Below, in pieces: positions 43,920-53,550 of a stretch of 64,000 nt of DNA. Location of the stretch: positions 1 through 64,000 of the forward strand of contig CBDCEG010000016.1 of the NCBI GenBank assembly GCA_965215775.1, written 5' to 3'. Both the position numbers and the translations under genes were made by a program. The notes beneath the pieces were generated by a model. It worked only from the letters and a program-made list of their open reading frames with translations, was not told where the DNA came from and made no database searches. Origin of the DNA: CBDCEG01 sp965215775 (lineage in GTDB: Bacteria > Pseudomonadota > Gammaproteobacteria > Cardiobacteriales > Ostreibacteriaceae). How positions within the stretch are numbered: the stretch's first letter is position 1; every line of letters starts with the position of its first letter.

Positions 43920-46061
43920 TTAGGTTTGGTTATGTAAGAATTCAATTCTTACAATTACACCTTTTTTATTTGAGTTATTATTAATTTCTATTTTTGCGTT
44001 ATGGTCTTTAATTATTTTTTTAACTATTGATAATCCAAGCCCTGTTCCCTTAGGTTTTGAGCTTACATAAGGATCAAATATACTTTTTTTGTAATCAAAT
44101 CCTTCGCCATTATCAATAATTTCTAATATTATTTTATTTTCTAAGTTAAAAGTTTTTATTTCAATCAAACCATTTTTATTTTCATTATTTGATTTAATTG
44201 ATTCAATTGCATTTTTTATAAGATTATGCAAAACCTGTCTTAATGAATTTTTATCACCTTTGATTAAAAAGTTATTTGCTACTAGTTTATTTGTAAAAAT
44301 AATATTTTCATAATGTCCTTGATATAATTTAAAAACATTATTTATAAGGCTATGTAAATTAAGATTTATATTATCATCTTTGTTTTTCATTTTTGAAAAA
44401 TTACTAAAATCATTAACCATATTTTTCATTGCTTGAACTTGGTTAATAATTACGCTTACAGTTTTATTTAGTATTTCTTTTTCTTTTTCTGGGAGATACT
44501 TTTTAAGTTTAATTTCCATTCTTTCGGCTGAAAGTTGAATAGGTGTTAATGGATTTTTGATTTCATGAGCAAGTCTTTTAGATACTTCTTCCCAAGCTGC
44601 ACTTTTTTGTTTTTCCCAATATTTTGTAAGATCATCAAATATAACTACAAATCCACTTCTATTATTATTTTCTGGAAGTTTGGTTAATCTAACTACAAAT
44701 TGTTTTTCTAAATTAGTTTTTGAAACTTTTATTTTTACTTCTTTTTCAAAATAATTATTTTTTAAATTATTAACTTCAAGTTGATTTATAAAATCAATAT
44801 ATTGTTCTTTTTCTAAGTTAATTGATTGAATATCAGTGAATAATAATTCTTTTAAATTAGAATTTAGTAGTTTTTCTGCATAAGTATTAAAAGTTAAAAG
44901 TCTTTTTTTATAGTCCAAAGTTATAACAGCTGAAGTCATATTTTCAATAATAGTTTCTAAATAACTTCTTTCATTTTCAACTCTTTGTTTACTATAGGTT
45001 GCTTCTTTTGTTGCTTTTTTTAGTGATAAATTCATCTCATTAAATGAATTTATCAAATGTCCAAAATCATCATCTCGTTTTAAATCTAAAGGTTCTTTAA
45101 AGCTTCCTTCAGAAACTGCGTCTAAAGCAAAAACTAATTTTTTGATAGGCTTACCCATATAGTTTGCCAAACTTATTGAAGAAAGAACTATTAGAGCTAA
45201 TGAAAGTAGTAAAACAAGTATTAAAACTAAAGTAAAACTATCATTTATTTTAGGTTTGAAAAAGTTAAGATTATCTCGTTCTTCAATTGTTTTAGTTATT
45301 TGGTTTACTAATTCTGAAATATTACTTGGAACTTTGTAAGTTGATTTTAAATAATAATTTGGTGAATATATTTTGTTAATTTTTGTAAGAATAATTATTT
45401 CAAATCCTGATTCTATTTTTTTAAGATTAAATGAGCTTTGATTTCTAGAGGCTTCTGCAAAGTTACTATGTATTGGAATTGTTGGAAATATAGTTGTTAA
45501 GTCTTCACTTGAATAAGATTGAACAAAACCTTTTTCATCAAATATTGTTAATTCATAAATATTGTTATTTTTTCTTATTCTTTGAATTTCATAAGGTAAA
45601 TCAATATAATCTAATGGTGCTAACTGCCTTGAAATATTTAAACTTTTATTTATTGCAACTGTTATTCGGTTATTTAAAGTTTTTTTACTTAGTTCTAATG
45701 AATTATTTAAAGCCTTGTTTACACGATTATCAAAACTTAATTTAAAATCATAATTTAAAAATCTAAATGAAAAAAATGAAATAAATAAAATTGGTATAAA
45801 TGCTAAAAGTAGTGTTTTACTTAAAATATTAACCGATAAAGATGAGCCTGGTATTTGTTTATAGTTATTTCTAATTAATTTGTATAAAAAATAAAATATG
45901 AAAATAAATAATAAAACAATTCCTATAACTGATATATAAAAAAGTTTATTATAATATTTCTCAAACTGATAACTGTTTTCACTTACTTTCAGTAATAAGA
46001 ATATAGTTATAAAAACAATCAAAATTATTATATAACCTAGTTTAATGATTTTCTTTTGCAT
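43920..46061 (-). CDS. NtrY-like sensor histidine kinase
   Basis: This 713-residue membrane kinase has the NtrY layout. Three N-terminal membrane segments (about residues 8-26, 40-62 and 84-105) lead to a periplasmic region (to about 265), a fourth segment (about 270-298) and HAMP (about 300-350). A PAS domain (about 365-480), a dimerisation domain with the His in RLAHEIKNPLTPIQLSAER and an ATPase domain (NLIKNAIESI, IIDNGEGFD, GTGLGLSIVKKI) follow. NtrY normally partners NtrX, a sigma-54 activator, but no ntrX is adjacent. It may act through a regulator encoded elsewhere. rpoN lies about 20 kb away. Confidence 0.88.
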   Translation of the reverse strand: MQKKIIKLGYIIILIVFITIFLLLKVSENSYQFEKYYNKLFYISVIGIVLLFIFIFYFLYKLIRNNYKQIPGSSLSVNILSKTLLLAFIPILFISFFSFRFLNYDFKLSFDNRVNKALNNSLELSKKTLNNRITVAINKSLNISRQLAPLDYIDLPYEIQRIRKNNNIYELTIFDEKGFVQSYSSEDLTTIFPTIPIHSNFAEASRNQSSFNLKKIESGFEIIILTKINKIYSPNYYLKSTYKVPSNISELVNQITKTIEERDNLNFFKPKINDSFTLVLILVLLLSLALIVLSSISLANYMGKPIKKLVFALDAVSEGSFKEPLDLKRDDDFGHLINSFNEMNLSLKKATKEATYSKQRVENERSYLETIIENMTSAVITLDYKKRLLTFNTYAEKLLNSNLKELLFTDIQSINLEKEQYIDFINQLEVNNLKNNYFEKEVKIKVSKTNLEKQFVVRLTKLPENNNRSGFVVIFDDLTKYWEKQKSAAWEEVSKRLAHEIKNPLTPIQLSAERMEIKLKKYLPEKEKEILNKTVSVIINQVQAMKNMVNDFSNFSKMKNKDDNINLNLHSLINNVFKLYQGHYENIIFTNKLVANNFLIKGDKNSLRQVLHNLIKNAIESIKSNNENKNGLIEIKTFNLENKIILEIIDNGEGFDYKKSIFDPYVSSKPKGTGLGLSIVKKIIKDHNAKIEINNNSNKKGVIVRIEFLHNQT

Positions 46062-46259
46062 GCTCTTTTTTATTCTTTATATATACTCTATATATTATTT
46101 ATTATTATTAACTTTGCTATTTTGTTAATATCTATTTATCTATCTGTTTTATTAAATAATAAAATCTAACAAAAATGTTAATTAAATCTATGATAACTTC
46201 TTAATAAATCACAAAGTGAGTTATCAACAGTTATTAACTTTTTATTAACAACTGAGTTT

Positions 46260-47165
46260 TTAGTCTTTTAAATAATAATCCCTAATATTCTTTGCGTTTT
46301 CAAAAATATTCTTTAATTCGTTTGCATCTTCGTTTGCAATTAAATTTCTTATATTTAGTAAGTTTTCTTGGTAATTATCTAACCAATGCAAGATTTCATC
46401 TTTATTATTCAAACAAATATCACGCCACATAATAGGGTTTGAAGAAGCTGTTCTTGTAAGTGATTTAAAACCACCTGCAGTAAATTTGAATATCTCTTCT
46501 TTAGTAATTTCAGAACTGCTATTAGTTAAACTATTTACCAAACTATAAGCTAAAATATGCGGTAAATGTGAAGTAGCAGCAAGTATTCTATCATGAACAT
46601 CTGCTTGCATAATATTTACAGTTGAACCACAAGCTTCCCATAATTTTTTAATTTTTTCTAAAGCTTGTGGACAAGTATTTTTATGAGGTGTAATTATTGC
46701 TTTATAGTTATTAAACATATCTTTTTCAGCATACTCTATTCCAATATATTCTTTCCCAGCAATTGGGTGGCTTGGAACAAAATTAGCAGGTAAAAATCCA
46801 AGCTCTTTTTCAGCAGATTTAATAATAGATTGTTTGGTGCTTCCTACATCTGTAATTGTTACATTTTTAATAAAAGATTTGTTTTTTAGTTTTACAAAAA
46901 TACTACTTATTGCTCCAACAGGAGTTGCAATTATAATCAAATCAACTTCTTTTAGACTTTTAACAGTTGATTTTTCATCAATAATTTTAAGTTCTAAAGC
47001 TTTATCTAAACATTCATCACAAGTGTCTATTCCAGTTATATGATTAATAATTCCAGCTTCTTTTAAAGCTAAAATAAAAGATCCACCAATCATACCAACG
47101 CCAATTAGTGCAACTTTATCAAATAACACTTTATCTAATGTTTTGTTAAGTTTTTTATTGTTCAT
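46260..47165 (-). CDS. tyrA: Prephenate dehydrogenase
   Basis: TyrA oxidises prephenate (or arogenate) in tyrosine synthesis. The 301 residues begin with the NAD(P)-binding motif VALIGVGMIGGSFILALK. They have the family motifs TDVGSTKQSI, PSHPIAGKEYIGIEYA and AATSHLPHILAYSLV, with catalytic His residues within. It is a single-domain form without chorismate mutase. A terminator separates it from sucD upstream. Confidence 0.92.
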   Translation of the reverse strand: MNNKKLNKTLDKVLFDKVALIGVGMIGGSFILALKEAGIINHITGIDTCDECLDKALELKIIDEKSTVKSLKEVDLIIIATPVGAISSIFVKLKNKSFIKNVTITDVGSTKQSIIKSAEKELGFLPANFVPSHPIAGKEYIGIEYAEKDMFNNYKAIITPHKNTCPQALEKIKKLWEACGSTVNIMQADVHDRILAATSHLPHILAYSLVNSLTNSSSEITKEEIFKFTAGGFKSLTRTASSNPIMWRDICLNNKDEILHWLDNYQENLLNIRNLIANEDANELKNIFENAKNIRDYYLKD

Positions 47166-47184
47166 TTTTTAAATTATACACAAT

Positions 47185-47227
47185 AAAAAAGCAGTATTTA
47201 GAAACTAATCAAATACTGCTCTTTTAT
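47185..47227 (-). terminator. Rho-independent terminator of sucCD
   Basis: A 10-bp stem (AGCAGTATTT 47190-47199 with AAATACTGCT 47211-47220) has an A-rich upstream arm. On the minus strand it is followed by a T-run, starting about 20 bases after the sucD stop. Confidence 0.85.
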
Positions 47228-47245
47228 TTTAAATTTTATGAAAAA

Positions 47246-48118
47246 TTATTTTTCAAATTCTTCTTTTATAGCTTGTCCTAAATCAGCAGGTGAATTAACA
47301 GTTCTAACACCAGCAGCTTCAAGAGCTTTAAATTTATCAGCAGCAGTTCCTTTGCCACCAGCTATAATTGCACCAGCGTGTCCCATTCTCTTTCCTGGAG
47401 GAGCTGTAACACCTGCAATATAAGCAACAACTGGTTTAGAAACATTTGCTTTGATATATTCCGCCGCTTCTTCTTCTGCAGTTCCACCAATTTCTCCAAC
47501 CATAATTATTGATTTAGTCTGCTCATCAGCTTCAAAAGCAGATATTACATCAATAAAATTAGTTCCATTAATAGGATCTCCACCAATTCCAACACAAGTT
47601 GATTGACCAAGACCTATTTTTGTAGTTTGGTGAACAGCTTCATAAGTTAAAGTTCCAGAACGAGAAACAACTCCAACAGAACCTTTTAAGTGAATATGTC
47701 CAGGCATAATTCCAATTTTACATTCGCCAGGAGTGATAACACCAGGACAGTTAGGTCCAACTAAGCGAACATCAGAGCCTGTAAGTGCTGCTTTTACTTT
47801 AAGCATATCAAGAACTGGAATTCCTTCAGTTATACAAATTATATTTTTTATTCCAGCATCAGCTGCTTCCAAAATTGCATCGGCTGCAAATGGAGGAGGA
47901 ACAAAAATCATTGAAGCATTAGCTCCAGCTTCTGAAACTGCTTCAAAACAACTATTATAAACAGGTCTATCTAAGTGAACTTGTCCGCCTTTACCAGGAG
48001 TAACACCACCAACTATTTGTGTTCCATAATCAATTGCTTGTTCTGAGTGAAAAGTTCCTTGTGAACCAGTAAATCCTTGAACTATTACTTTTGTGTTTTT
48101 ATCTATAAAAATACTCAT
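47246..48118 (-). CDS. sucD: Succinyl-CoA synthetase, alpha subunit
   Basis: SucD forms succinate and ATP/GTP from succinyl-CoA with SucC in the TCA cycle. The 290 residues show the CoA-binding start KVIVQGFTGSQGTFH, GPNCPGVITPGECKIGIMPG, and the phosphorylated His in RMGHAGAIIAGGKG. The gene starts 15 bases after sucC, so the two are co-transcribed. Confidence 0.98.
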   Translation of the reverse strand: MSIFIDKNTKVIVQGFTGSQGTFHSEQAIDYGTQIVGGVTPGKGGQVHLDRPVYNSCFEAVSEAGANASMIFVPPPFAADAILEAADAGIKNIICITEGIPVLDMLKVKAALTGSDVRLVGPNCPGVITPGECKIGIMPGHIHLKGSVGVVSRSGTLTYEAVHQTTKIGLGQSTCVGIGGDPINGTNFIDVISAFEADEQTKSIIMVGEIGGTAEEEAAEYIKANVSKPVVAYIAGVTAPPGKRMGHAGAIIAGGKGTAADKFKALEAAGVRTVNSPADLGQAIKEEFEK

Positions 48119-48133
48119 ATTTTCCTCCTAGAA

Positions 48134-49297
48134 TTAACTGTTTACTGATGCTACAACTTTTTTTGCTGCATCTGTTAAATTTTCTTCAGCTATTAAATTT
48201 AGCCCTGAATCTTGAATCATTTGTCTGCCTTTTTCTACATTTGTTCCTTGTAAACGAACAACAACAGGAATACTAAGACCAACTTCTTTAGCCGCCGCAA
48301 TAACACCTTCTGCAATCAAATCACAACGAACAATTCCGCCAAAAATATTTACAAAAATAGCTTCAACTTTTTCAGAAGATAATATTAATTTGAAAGCTTG
48401 AGTAACTCTTTCTGCAGTAGCACCACCACCAACATCTAAGAAGTTTGCAGGCTCGCCACCATGTAGTTTAACGATATCCATTGTCGCCATAGCAAGTCCA
48501 GCACCATTAACCATACAGCCAATATTTCCATCAAGTGCAACATAGTTTAATTCATGTTTTGCAGCTTCTGCTTCACGACCATCTTCTTGAGTTGGATCTC
48601 TTAATACTTCAATATCAGGGTGTCTGTAAAGTGCATTTTCATCAAAACCAACTTTTCCATCAAGTGCAAGTAAATTGCCTTCAGCTGTTACAATTAGTGG
48701 ATTGATTTCAACAAGAGAAACATCTTTGCTCACAATCATATTATAAAGACCATGCATAATTTTTACTAATTGTGAAGTTTGAACTTTATCAAGACCAATA
48801 GCAAAACCCATTTTACGACCAACATAAGGTTGGAAACCTGCTGCTGGCTCAACACCAACTTTGATAATTTTTTCAGGAGTAGCTTCTGCAACTTCCTCAA
48901 TATTCATTCCACCTTCTTGCGAACCAATAAAAGTAACGCGTCCAGTATCTCTATCAATTAAAGCTGAAAGATATAATTCATTAGCGATATTTAATCCTTG
49001 CTCAACCAAAACTGTATTGATTGGAAGTGCAACACCACCAGATTGGAAAGTAGTTAAAGTATTTCCAAGCATATCATTTGTAAATTGTTTTACTTCATCT
49101 AATGATTTAGCAACCTTAACACCACCAGCTTTACCACGCCCACCAGCGTGAACTTGTGCTTTTACAACAGCAATTTCGCCACCTAGTTCTTTATAAGCAT
49201 TAATAGCTTCATCTAGCGTATTTGCAGGAAATCCTTGGGGAGTTTTTACCCCAAAACTGCGAAAAAGTTCTTTTGCTTGATACTCATGTATATTCAT
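48134..49297 (-). CDS. sucC: Succinyl-CoA synthetase, beta subunit
   Basis: The beta subunit carries the ATP-grasp nucleotide site. The 387 residues begin MNIHEYQAKELFRSFGV and show AQVHAGGRGKAGGVK and the C-terminal VNIFGGIVRCDLIAEGV and RLQGTNVEKG. It is the first gene of the sucCD unit and is divergent from fhs across about 210 bases, which must hold promoters for both; I cannot pick out a clear box. Confidence 0.98.
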   Translation of the reverse strand: MNIHEYQAKELFRSFGVKTPQGFPANTLDEAINAYKELGGEIAVVKAQVHAGGRGKAGGVKVAKSLDEVKQFTNDMLGNTLTTFQSGGVALPINTVLVEQGLNIANELYLSALIDRDTGRVTFIGSQEGGMNIEEVAEATPEKIIKVGVEPAAGFQPYVGRKMGFAIGLDKVQTSQLVKIMHGLYNMIVSKDVSLVEINPLIVTAEGNLLALDGKVGFDENALYRHPDIEVLRDPTQEDGREAEAAKHELNYVALDGNIGCMVNGAGLAMATMDIVKLHGGEPANFLDVGGGATAERVTQAFKLILSSEKVEAIFVNIFGGIVRCDLIAEGVIAAAKEVGLSIPVVVRLQGTNVEKGRQMIQDSGLNLIAEENLTDAAKKVVASVNS

Positions 49298-49508
49298 ATT
49301 CCACCTTACTAAGTTTGTTAAAAATATTAGAATCTAATAAAAAATTCTAAACTCATAAATGTAACATTATCCTTGATTTTTAGGCTAATGTCTAATGCTT
49401 TAAAATGATTGAATTTATTTTAGTTATATTTACTATTTTTATTTCTAATAGGTTAAACTTATTTTAATTACAACTATTCAAAACTAATTCAAATTATTTG
49501 AGGAAATT

Positions 49509-51221
49509 ATGAACACTAAAAATATAAAAACTAACATTAAAACCGATATTGAAATAGCAAGAAATACAAATAAAAAACATATAAAAGAAGTTGTTGAAAC
49601 TCTTGGAATTAAAGAGCAAGATATTTCACAATATGGAAATGATAAAGCAAAATTATCTCAAGACTTTATAAATTCAATCCAAGATAATAAAAATGGAAAA
49701 TTAATTTTAGTTACAGCAATTAGCCCAACTCCAGCAGGAGAAGGGAAAACCACAACCTCTGTTGGTTTAAATGATGGCTTAAATATTGTTTTGAATAAAG
49801 CTGGCAAAAAATCAGTTGTTTGTTTACGAGAGCCATCTTTGGGACCTTGTTTTGGAATGAAAGGAGGTGCTGCAGGTGGTGGATTAGCTCAAGTTATTCC
49901 AATGGAAGATATAAATTTACATTTCACAGGTGATTTTCATGCGATTTCAGCCGCACATAATTTACTAGCTGCAATGATTGATAATCATATTAACTGGGAA
50001 AATAAATTAAATATAGATGTTCGTCGGATAAGTTTTGGGCGAGTTGTTGATATGAATGATAGAGCTTTGCGTAAAATTGTATGTTCTATGGGTGGTGCTG
50101 GGAATGGTTTTCCAAGGGAAACTGGTTATGATATAACTGTTGCCTCTGAAATTATGGCAATATTTTGTTTGGCAGATAGCCTAAAAGATTTAGAAAATAG
50201 AATAGGAAATATAATAATAGGTTACACAAAAGATAAGAAAGCGGTAACTGCTAGAGATTTGAAGGCTGATGGAGCAATGACTGTTCTTTTAAAAGATGCC
50301 TTTATGCCAAATATTGTTCAAACTTTAGAAAATAACCCAGCATTTATTCATGGCGGTCCTTTTGCAAATATCGCTCATGGTTGTAATTCTGTAATTTCTA
50401 CAAAAACAGCTTTGAAATTAAGTGATTTTGTTATTACAGAAGCTGGATTTGGAGCAGATTTGGGGGCAGAAAAATTCTTTGATATAAAATGTAGAAAAGC
50501 AAACTTAAAACCTGATGCAGTTATTTTAGTTGCAACAATCAGAGCTTTAAAAATGCATGGTGGAATTAGTAAAGATAATTTGGTGGAAGAAAATGTTGAA
50601 GCCGTTAAAAAAGGCTGTGCAAATTTAATTAAACATATTGATAATATTAGAAAATTTAAAGTAAATGTGGTGGTTGCGATTAATCATTTTATAACAGATT
50701 CTCAAGCTGAAATGGAAGTGGTTAAACAGGTTGCAAAGCAACAAAATACTAAAGCAATTGTTTGCAAACATTGGAGTGAAGGTGGTGCAGGAACAATTGA
50801 AATGGCTGGAGAAATTTTATCTATAACTGAAAATAACCCAATTTCTAATTTTAAACCAATTTATCAACTTGAACTACCACTTTTAGAAAAAGTAGAAATT
50901 GTTGCAAAAGAGCTATATGGAGCGTCTGAAGTTAGTGCGGATGCTAAAATAATAGCTCAATTAAAACAATGGGAAATAGATGGTTTTGGGAATTTACCAG
51001 TTTGCATTGCAAAAACACAATATAGTTTTTCAACTGACCCAAGTCTAATGGGTGCACCAAAAAACCACAAAATTGATATTCGCGAAGTAAAACTATCAGC
51101 AGGAGCAGAATTTGTAGTAATTATTTGCGGTACTGTGATGACTATGCCTGGATTACCTAGGAAACCAGCCGCAAATAATATTAAACTAGATGATAATGGA
51201 CTTATCCAAGGGTTGTTTTAG
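49509..51221 (+). CDS. fhs: Formate-tetrahydrofolate ligase
   Basis: Fhs makes 10-formyl-tetrahydrofolate from formate, ATP and THF, feeding one-carbon metabolism. The 570 residues have the P-loop TPAGEGKTTTSVGLNDGLN, REPSLGPCFGMKGGAAGGG, and the ending IICGTVMTMPGLPRKPAAN. A GAGG ribosome binding site precedes the ATG. The gene ends 39 bases before an IS30 insertion, which has left the coding region intact but may have separated it from later genes. Confidence 0.97.
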   Translation: MNTKNIKTNIKTDIEIARNTNKKHIKEVVETLGIKEQDISQYGNDKAKLSQDFINSIQDNKNGKLILVTAISPTPAGEGKTTTSVGLNDGLNIVLNKAGKKSVVCLREPSLGPCFGMKGGAAGGGLAQVIPMEDINLHFTGDFHAISAAHNLLAAMIDNHINWENKLNIDVRRISFGRVVDMNDRALRKIVCSMGGAGNGFPRETGYDITVASEIMAIFCLADSLKDLENRIGNIIIGYTKDKKAVTARDLKADGAMTVLLKDAFMPNIVQTLENNPAFIHGGPFANIAHGCNSVISTKTALKLSDFVITEAGFGADLGAEKFFDIKCRKANLKPDAVILVATIRALKMHGGISKDNLVEENVEAVKKGCANLIKHIDNIRKFKVNVVVAINHFITDSQAEMEVVKQVAKQQNTKAIVCKHWSEGGAGTIEMAGEILSITENNPISNFKPIYQLELPLLEKVEIVAKELYGASEVSADAKIIAQLKQWEIDGFGNLPVCIAKTQYSFSTDPSLMGAPKNHKIDIREVKLSAGAEFVVIICGTVMTMPGLPRKPAANNIKLDDNGLIQGLF

Positions 51222-51260
51222 AAATAATTCCTAGGTTTATAAATTAGAAATATTTAGAAT

Positions 51261-51286
51261 CCTAGTTTCTAAATCGAAGTGCAACT
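51261..51286 (+). repeat. Left inverted repeat of the IS30 element
   Basis: This arm matches the reverse complement of the right arm at 20 of 26 positions. The outer CTAG and inner AAGTGCAACT blocks are perfect. Confidence 0.85.
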
Positions 51287-51354
51287 AAATTTTATTTTCT
51301 GGTTTTAATTTGGAACTAGTTGTTTTTATTTTTATTAACTAAGATAATAACATT

Positions 51355-52317
51355 ATGAAAAAATACACACAATTAACCAGAACTGATATGACAAAAATTG
51401 AAACATTGCTTGAGGAGAATTATAATCCTTGTGAAATAGCGATAAAGTTAGGCAAAAATAAGACTACAATATACCGCTGCATAAAAAATAATAAAAACGC
51501 AGAAACCTTTATTGGTGAAGAGGCGTGGGAGAAAGTTTCCAAGAGGAAATCTATTGCAAATAAGCATGTTAGGATATTACCTGATAGTATTTTAGAGAAA
51601 TATATTTTGATAAAAATAGAGCAACATTGGTCGCCAGAACAAATTTCTGGAAAGTGGCGAGAGGAGGCGCAAGAATCGATTTGCCACGAGACTATTTATC
51701 AATTTGTTTATAAGTATCACCCAAAATTAGTTAAGATGTATTTTAGAAGAAAAGGTAAGAAATATCAACATGATAGAAAAGAAAAATATCAAATAAAAGA
51801 TCGTAGAATGATTGATGAAAGACCGCAAAATATTGAGCTTAGAGAAGAAGTTGGACATTGGGAAGGAGACACAATTGTCGGTAAAAATCACCAAGGCGCG
51901 ATAGTTACAAATGTTGAAAGAAAAAGTGGTAAATTAATAGCTTCCAAAGTGAAAAAATCAACCGCAAAAGCTATTTTAGAAGCTACAGTTAAAGATTTCA
52001 AGGACTTACCAAATGAGTTACGAATAAGCATGACATACGATAATGGCAAAGAGTTTTCTTTACACCAAGAGATTGAAAAACAAGTAAAAATGAATGTTTA
52101 TTTTGCACACGCTTACTCACCTTGGGAAAGAGGAACTAATGAAAATACCAACGGTTTGCTCCGAGAATTTATCCCCAAAGGCACTGATTTTAATAATGTT
52201 TCTGATGAAGACCTTGCTTATTTTGTAGAACTTATTAATAATAGACCACGAAAACGACTAGGATTTAAAACCCCAAATGAAGTCTTTCAAGCTGAACTTG
52301 AAAAGTTGCACTTGTAG
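51355..52317 (+). CDS. IS30-family transposase
   Basis: This 320-residue DDE transposase has an N-terminal helix-turn-helix region (about residues 5-45; IAIKLGKNKTTIYRCIK) for end recognition. The catalytic triad is in GHWEGDTIVG (Asp), MTYDNGKEF (Asp) and SPWERGTNENTNGLLREF (Glu), the IS30 pattern. No frameshift is seen, so it looks active. The stop overlaps the right inverted repeat region. Confidence 0.96.
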   Translation: MKKYTQLTRTDMTKIETLLEENYNPCEIAIKLGKNKTTIYRCIKNNKNAETFIGEEAWEKVSKRKSIANKHVRILPDSILEKYILIKIEQHWSPEQISGKWREEAQESICHETIYQFVYKYHPKLVKMYFRRKGKKYQHDRKEKYQIKDRRMIDERPQNIELREEVGHWEGDTIVGKNHQGAIVTNVERKSGKLIASKVKKSTAKAILEATVKDFKDLPNELRISMTYDNGKEFSLHQEIEKQVKMNVYFAHAYSPWERGTNENTNGLLREFIPKGTDFNNVSDEDLAYFVELINNRPRKRLGFKTPNEVFQAELEKLHL

Positions 52318-52329
52318 GTAGAATCTAGC
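52304..52329 (-). repeat. Right inverted repeat of the IS30 element
   Basis: This is the right terminal arm, beginning inside the last transposase codons and ending CTAGC. The same end sequence occurs at 141-166. Confidence 0.85.
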
Positions 52330-52386
52330 AATAAACCCACCCAAGCAACTAAAATTCCTTAGGATACTTATTTTTAGTTAGCTTTA

Positions 52387-52395
52387 TGTTATTAT
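52387..52395 (+). promoter_or_regulatory. Extended -10 promoter for efp
   Basis: TGTTATTAT fits an extended -10 box about 40 bases before the efp ATG. It lies in host DNA past the IS30 right end at 52329, so the insertion did not remove it. Confidence 0.45.
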
Positions 52396-52434
52396 AGAAA
52401 AATTATTGTATAAAACTAACGAACAGAGGAAAAA

Positions 52435-53001
52435 ATGGCAACATATTCAACAAGTGAATTCAAAGGTGGGTTAAAAATCCTTATAGACGGCGAACCATAC
52501 TCAATCATAGATAATGATATTGTTAAGCCTGGTAAAGGGCAAGCGTTTAATCGTGTGAAAATTAAAAATCTCAAAAATGGAAGAGTTATAGAAAGAACAT
52601 ACAAATCTGGTGAAAAAGTAGAAGCTGCTGATGTTATGGAAACTGATATGGAATATTCTTACTTTGATGGTGATGGTTATGTTTTTATGCACCCAGAGAC
52701 TTTTGACCAAGTAATTGCACCTGAATCGGCTGTTGAAGATGCTAAAAAATGGATGAAAGAGCAAGATGTTTGCACAGTTGTTTTATGGAATGATAATCCA
52801 ATTCTAGTTACACCTCCTAATTTTGTGGAATTAGAAGTTACAGATACTGACCCAGGTCTTAAAGGAGATACCGCTGGAACTGGTGGTAAGCCAGCAACAT
52901 TATCAACAGGGGCAGTTGTTCGCGTTCCTTTGTTTATAGAAATTGGTGAAGTTATTAAAGTTGATACTAGAAATGGTGAATATAGCTCACGCGTTAAATA
53001 A
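52435..53001 (+). CDS. efp: Elongation factor P
   Basis: EF-P relieves ribosome stalling at Pro-Pro stretches. The 188 residues have the three-domain layout and the loop VKPGKGQAF with Lys at position 34, the residue that EpmA beta-lysylates in gammaproteobacteria. The modifying genes epmA and epmB are not in this window. The ribosome binding site is AGAGGA. Confidence 0.98.
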   Translation: MATYSTSEFKGGLKILIDGEPYSIIDNDIVKPGKGQAFNRVKIKNLKNGRVIERTYKSGEKVEAADVMETDMEYSYFDGDGYVFMHPETFDQVIAPESAVEDAKKWMKEQDVCTVVLWNDNPILVTPPNFVELEVTDTDPGLKGDTAGTGGKPATLSTGAVVRVPLFIEIGEVIKVDTRNGEYSSRVK

Positions 53002-53045
53002 AATTAAATTATTATTAATAAAATTAAATATATAAAGAGAAAATT

Positions 53046-53507
53046 ATGAAATTAGACTTATCAAAAAAAGAAACAAAATTAATGTTAGAAATGCTTAGTA
53101 TGGTTGGTTATATGCTTGGTGATATTAGCCAAGGTTTATTAGCAAAATCAGAAGAAATGCATGAATTAATTCAAAAAACATACTCAAAAGCTGTTGAAGA
53201 TGACAATATGGAAGATTATTTTGAGAAAAATGAAGAGGTTGATATGTTATTCCCTGGGGAAAAAATTATGGTGGCTGGAGATGACAGCCCTATTGAAATG
53301 CTACATATTTTTACTGAATCAACTTCTTTTGAAAGTATTGCTCAAAAACTAGCAATCAGAGATACTCTAAAACAAATTGGTTTTGCTGGTGAAGAGTTTA
53401 ATCCAGAAGAATTACCAGAAGAATTACTAGAAGAATTTTTTGTAAGCTTCCCTAAAAAACAAGAAGAATACCTTGAGGAATTCTCAGAAAATGGCTTTAA
53501 AACTTAA
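53046..53507 (+). CDS. Acidic hypothetical protein
   Basis: I do not recognise this 153-residue cytoplasmic protein. It is mostly helical and acidic, with no signal peptide or membrane segment, and has an extended Glu-rich stretch near the end (FNPEELPEELLEEFF). AGAGA precedes the ATG at a normal distance. It lies 44 bases after efp on the same strand, and may share its transcript. Confidence 0.72.
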   Translation: MKLDLSKKETKLMLEMLSMVGYMLGDISQGLLAKSEEMHELIQKTYSKAVEDDNMEDYFEKNEEVDMLFPGEKIMVAGDDSPIEMLHIFTESTSFESIAQKLAIRDTLKQIGFAGEEFNPEELPEELLEEFFVSFPKKQEEYLEEFSENGFKT

Positions 53508-53550
53508 GGTTAACTAAGCTTCAACTTATAACTTAAGCAAACAAATAAAA

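Larger units (their letters stand above)
51261..52329 (+). mobile_element. Complete IS30-family insertion sequence, 1069 bp
   Basis: The element is bounded by 26-bp imperfect inverted repeats (51261-51286 and 52304-52329) and flanked by a 3-bp target duplication AAT (51258-51260 and 52330-52332). It carries one transposase gene. The right 166 bases are identical to those at the start of the window, so at least two copies exist about 52 kb apart in the same orientation. It sits between fhs and efp without disrupting either. Confidence 0.93.

Noticed and set aside
46215..46260. Two DnaA-box-like words (TTATCAACA and a neighbour) and AT-rich repeats, considered as a replication origin
   Set aside because: Only one near-match to the consensus is present, there is no cluster, and neither dnaA nor dnaN is nearby; the whole window is AT-rich.
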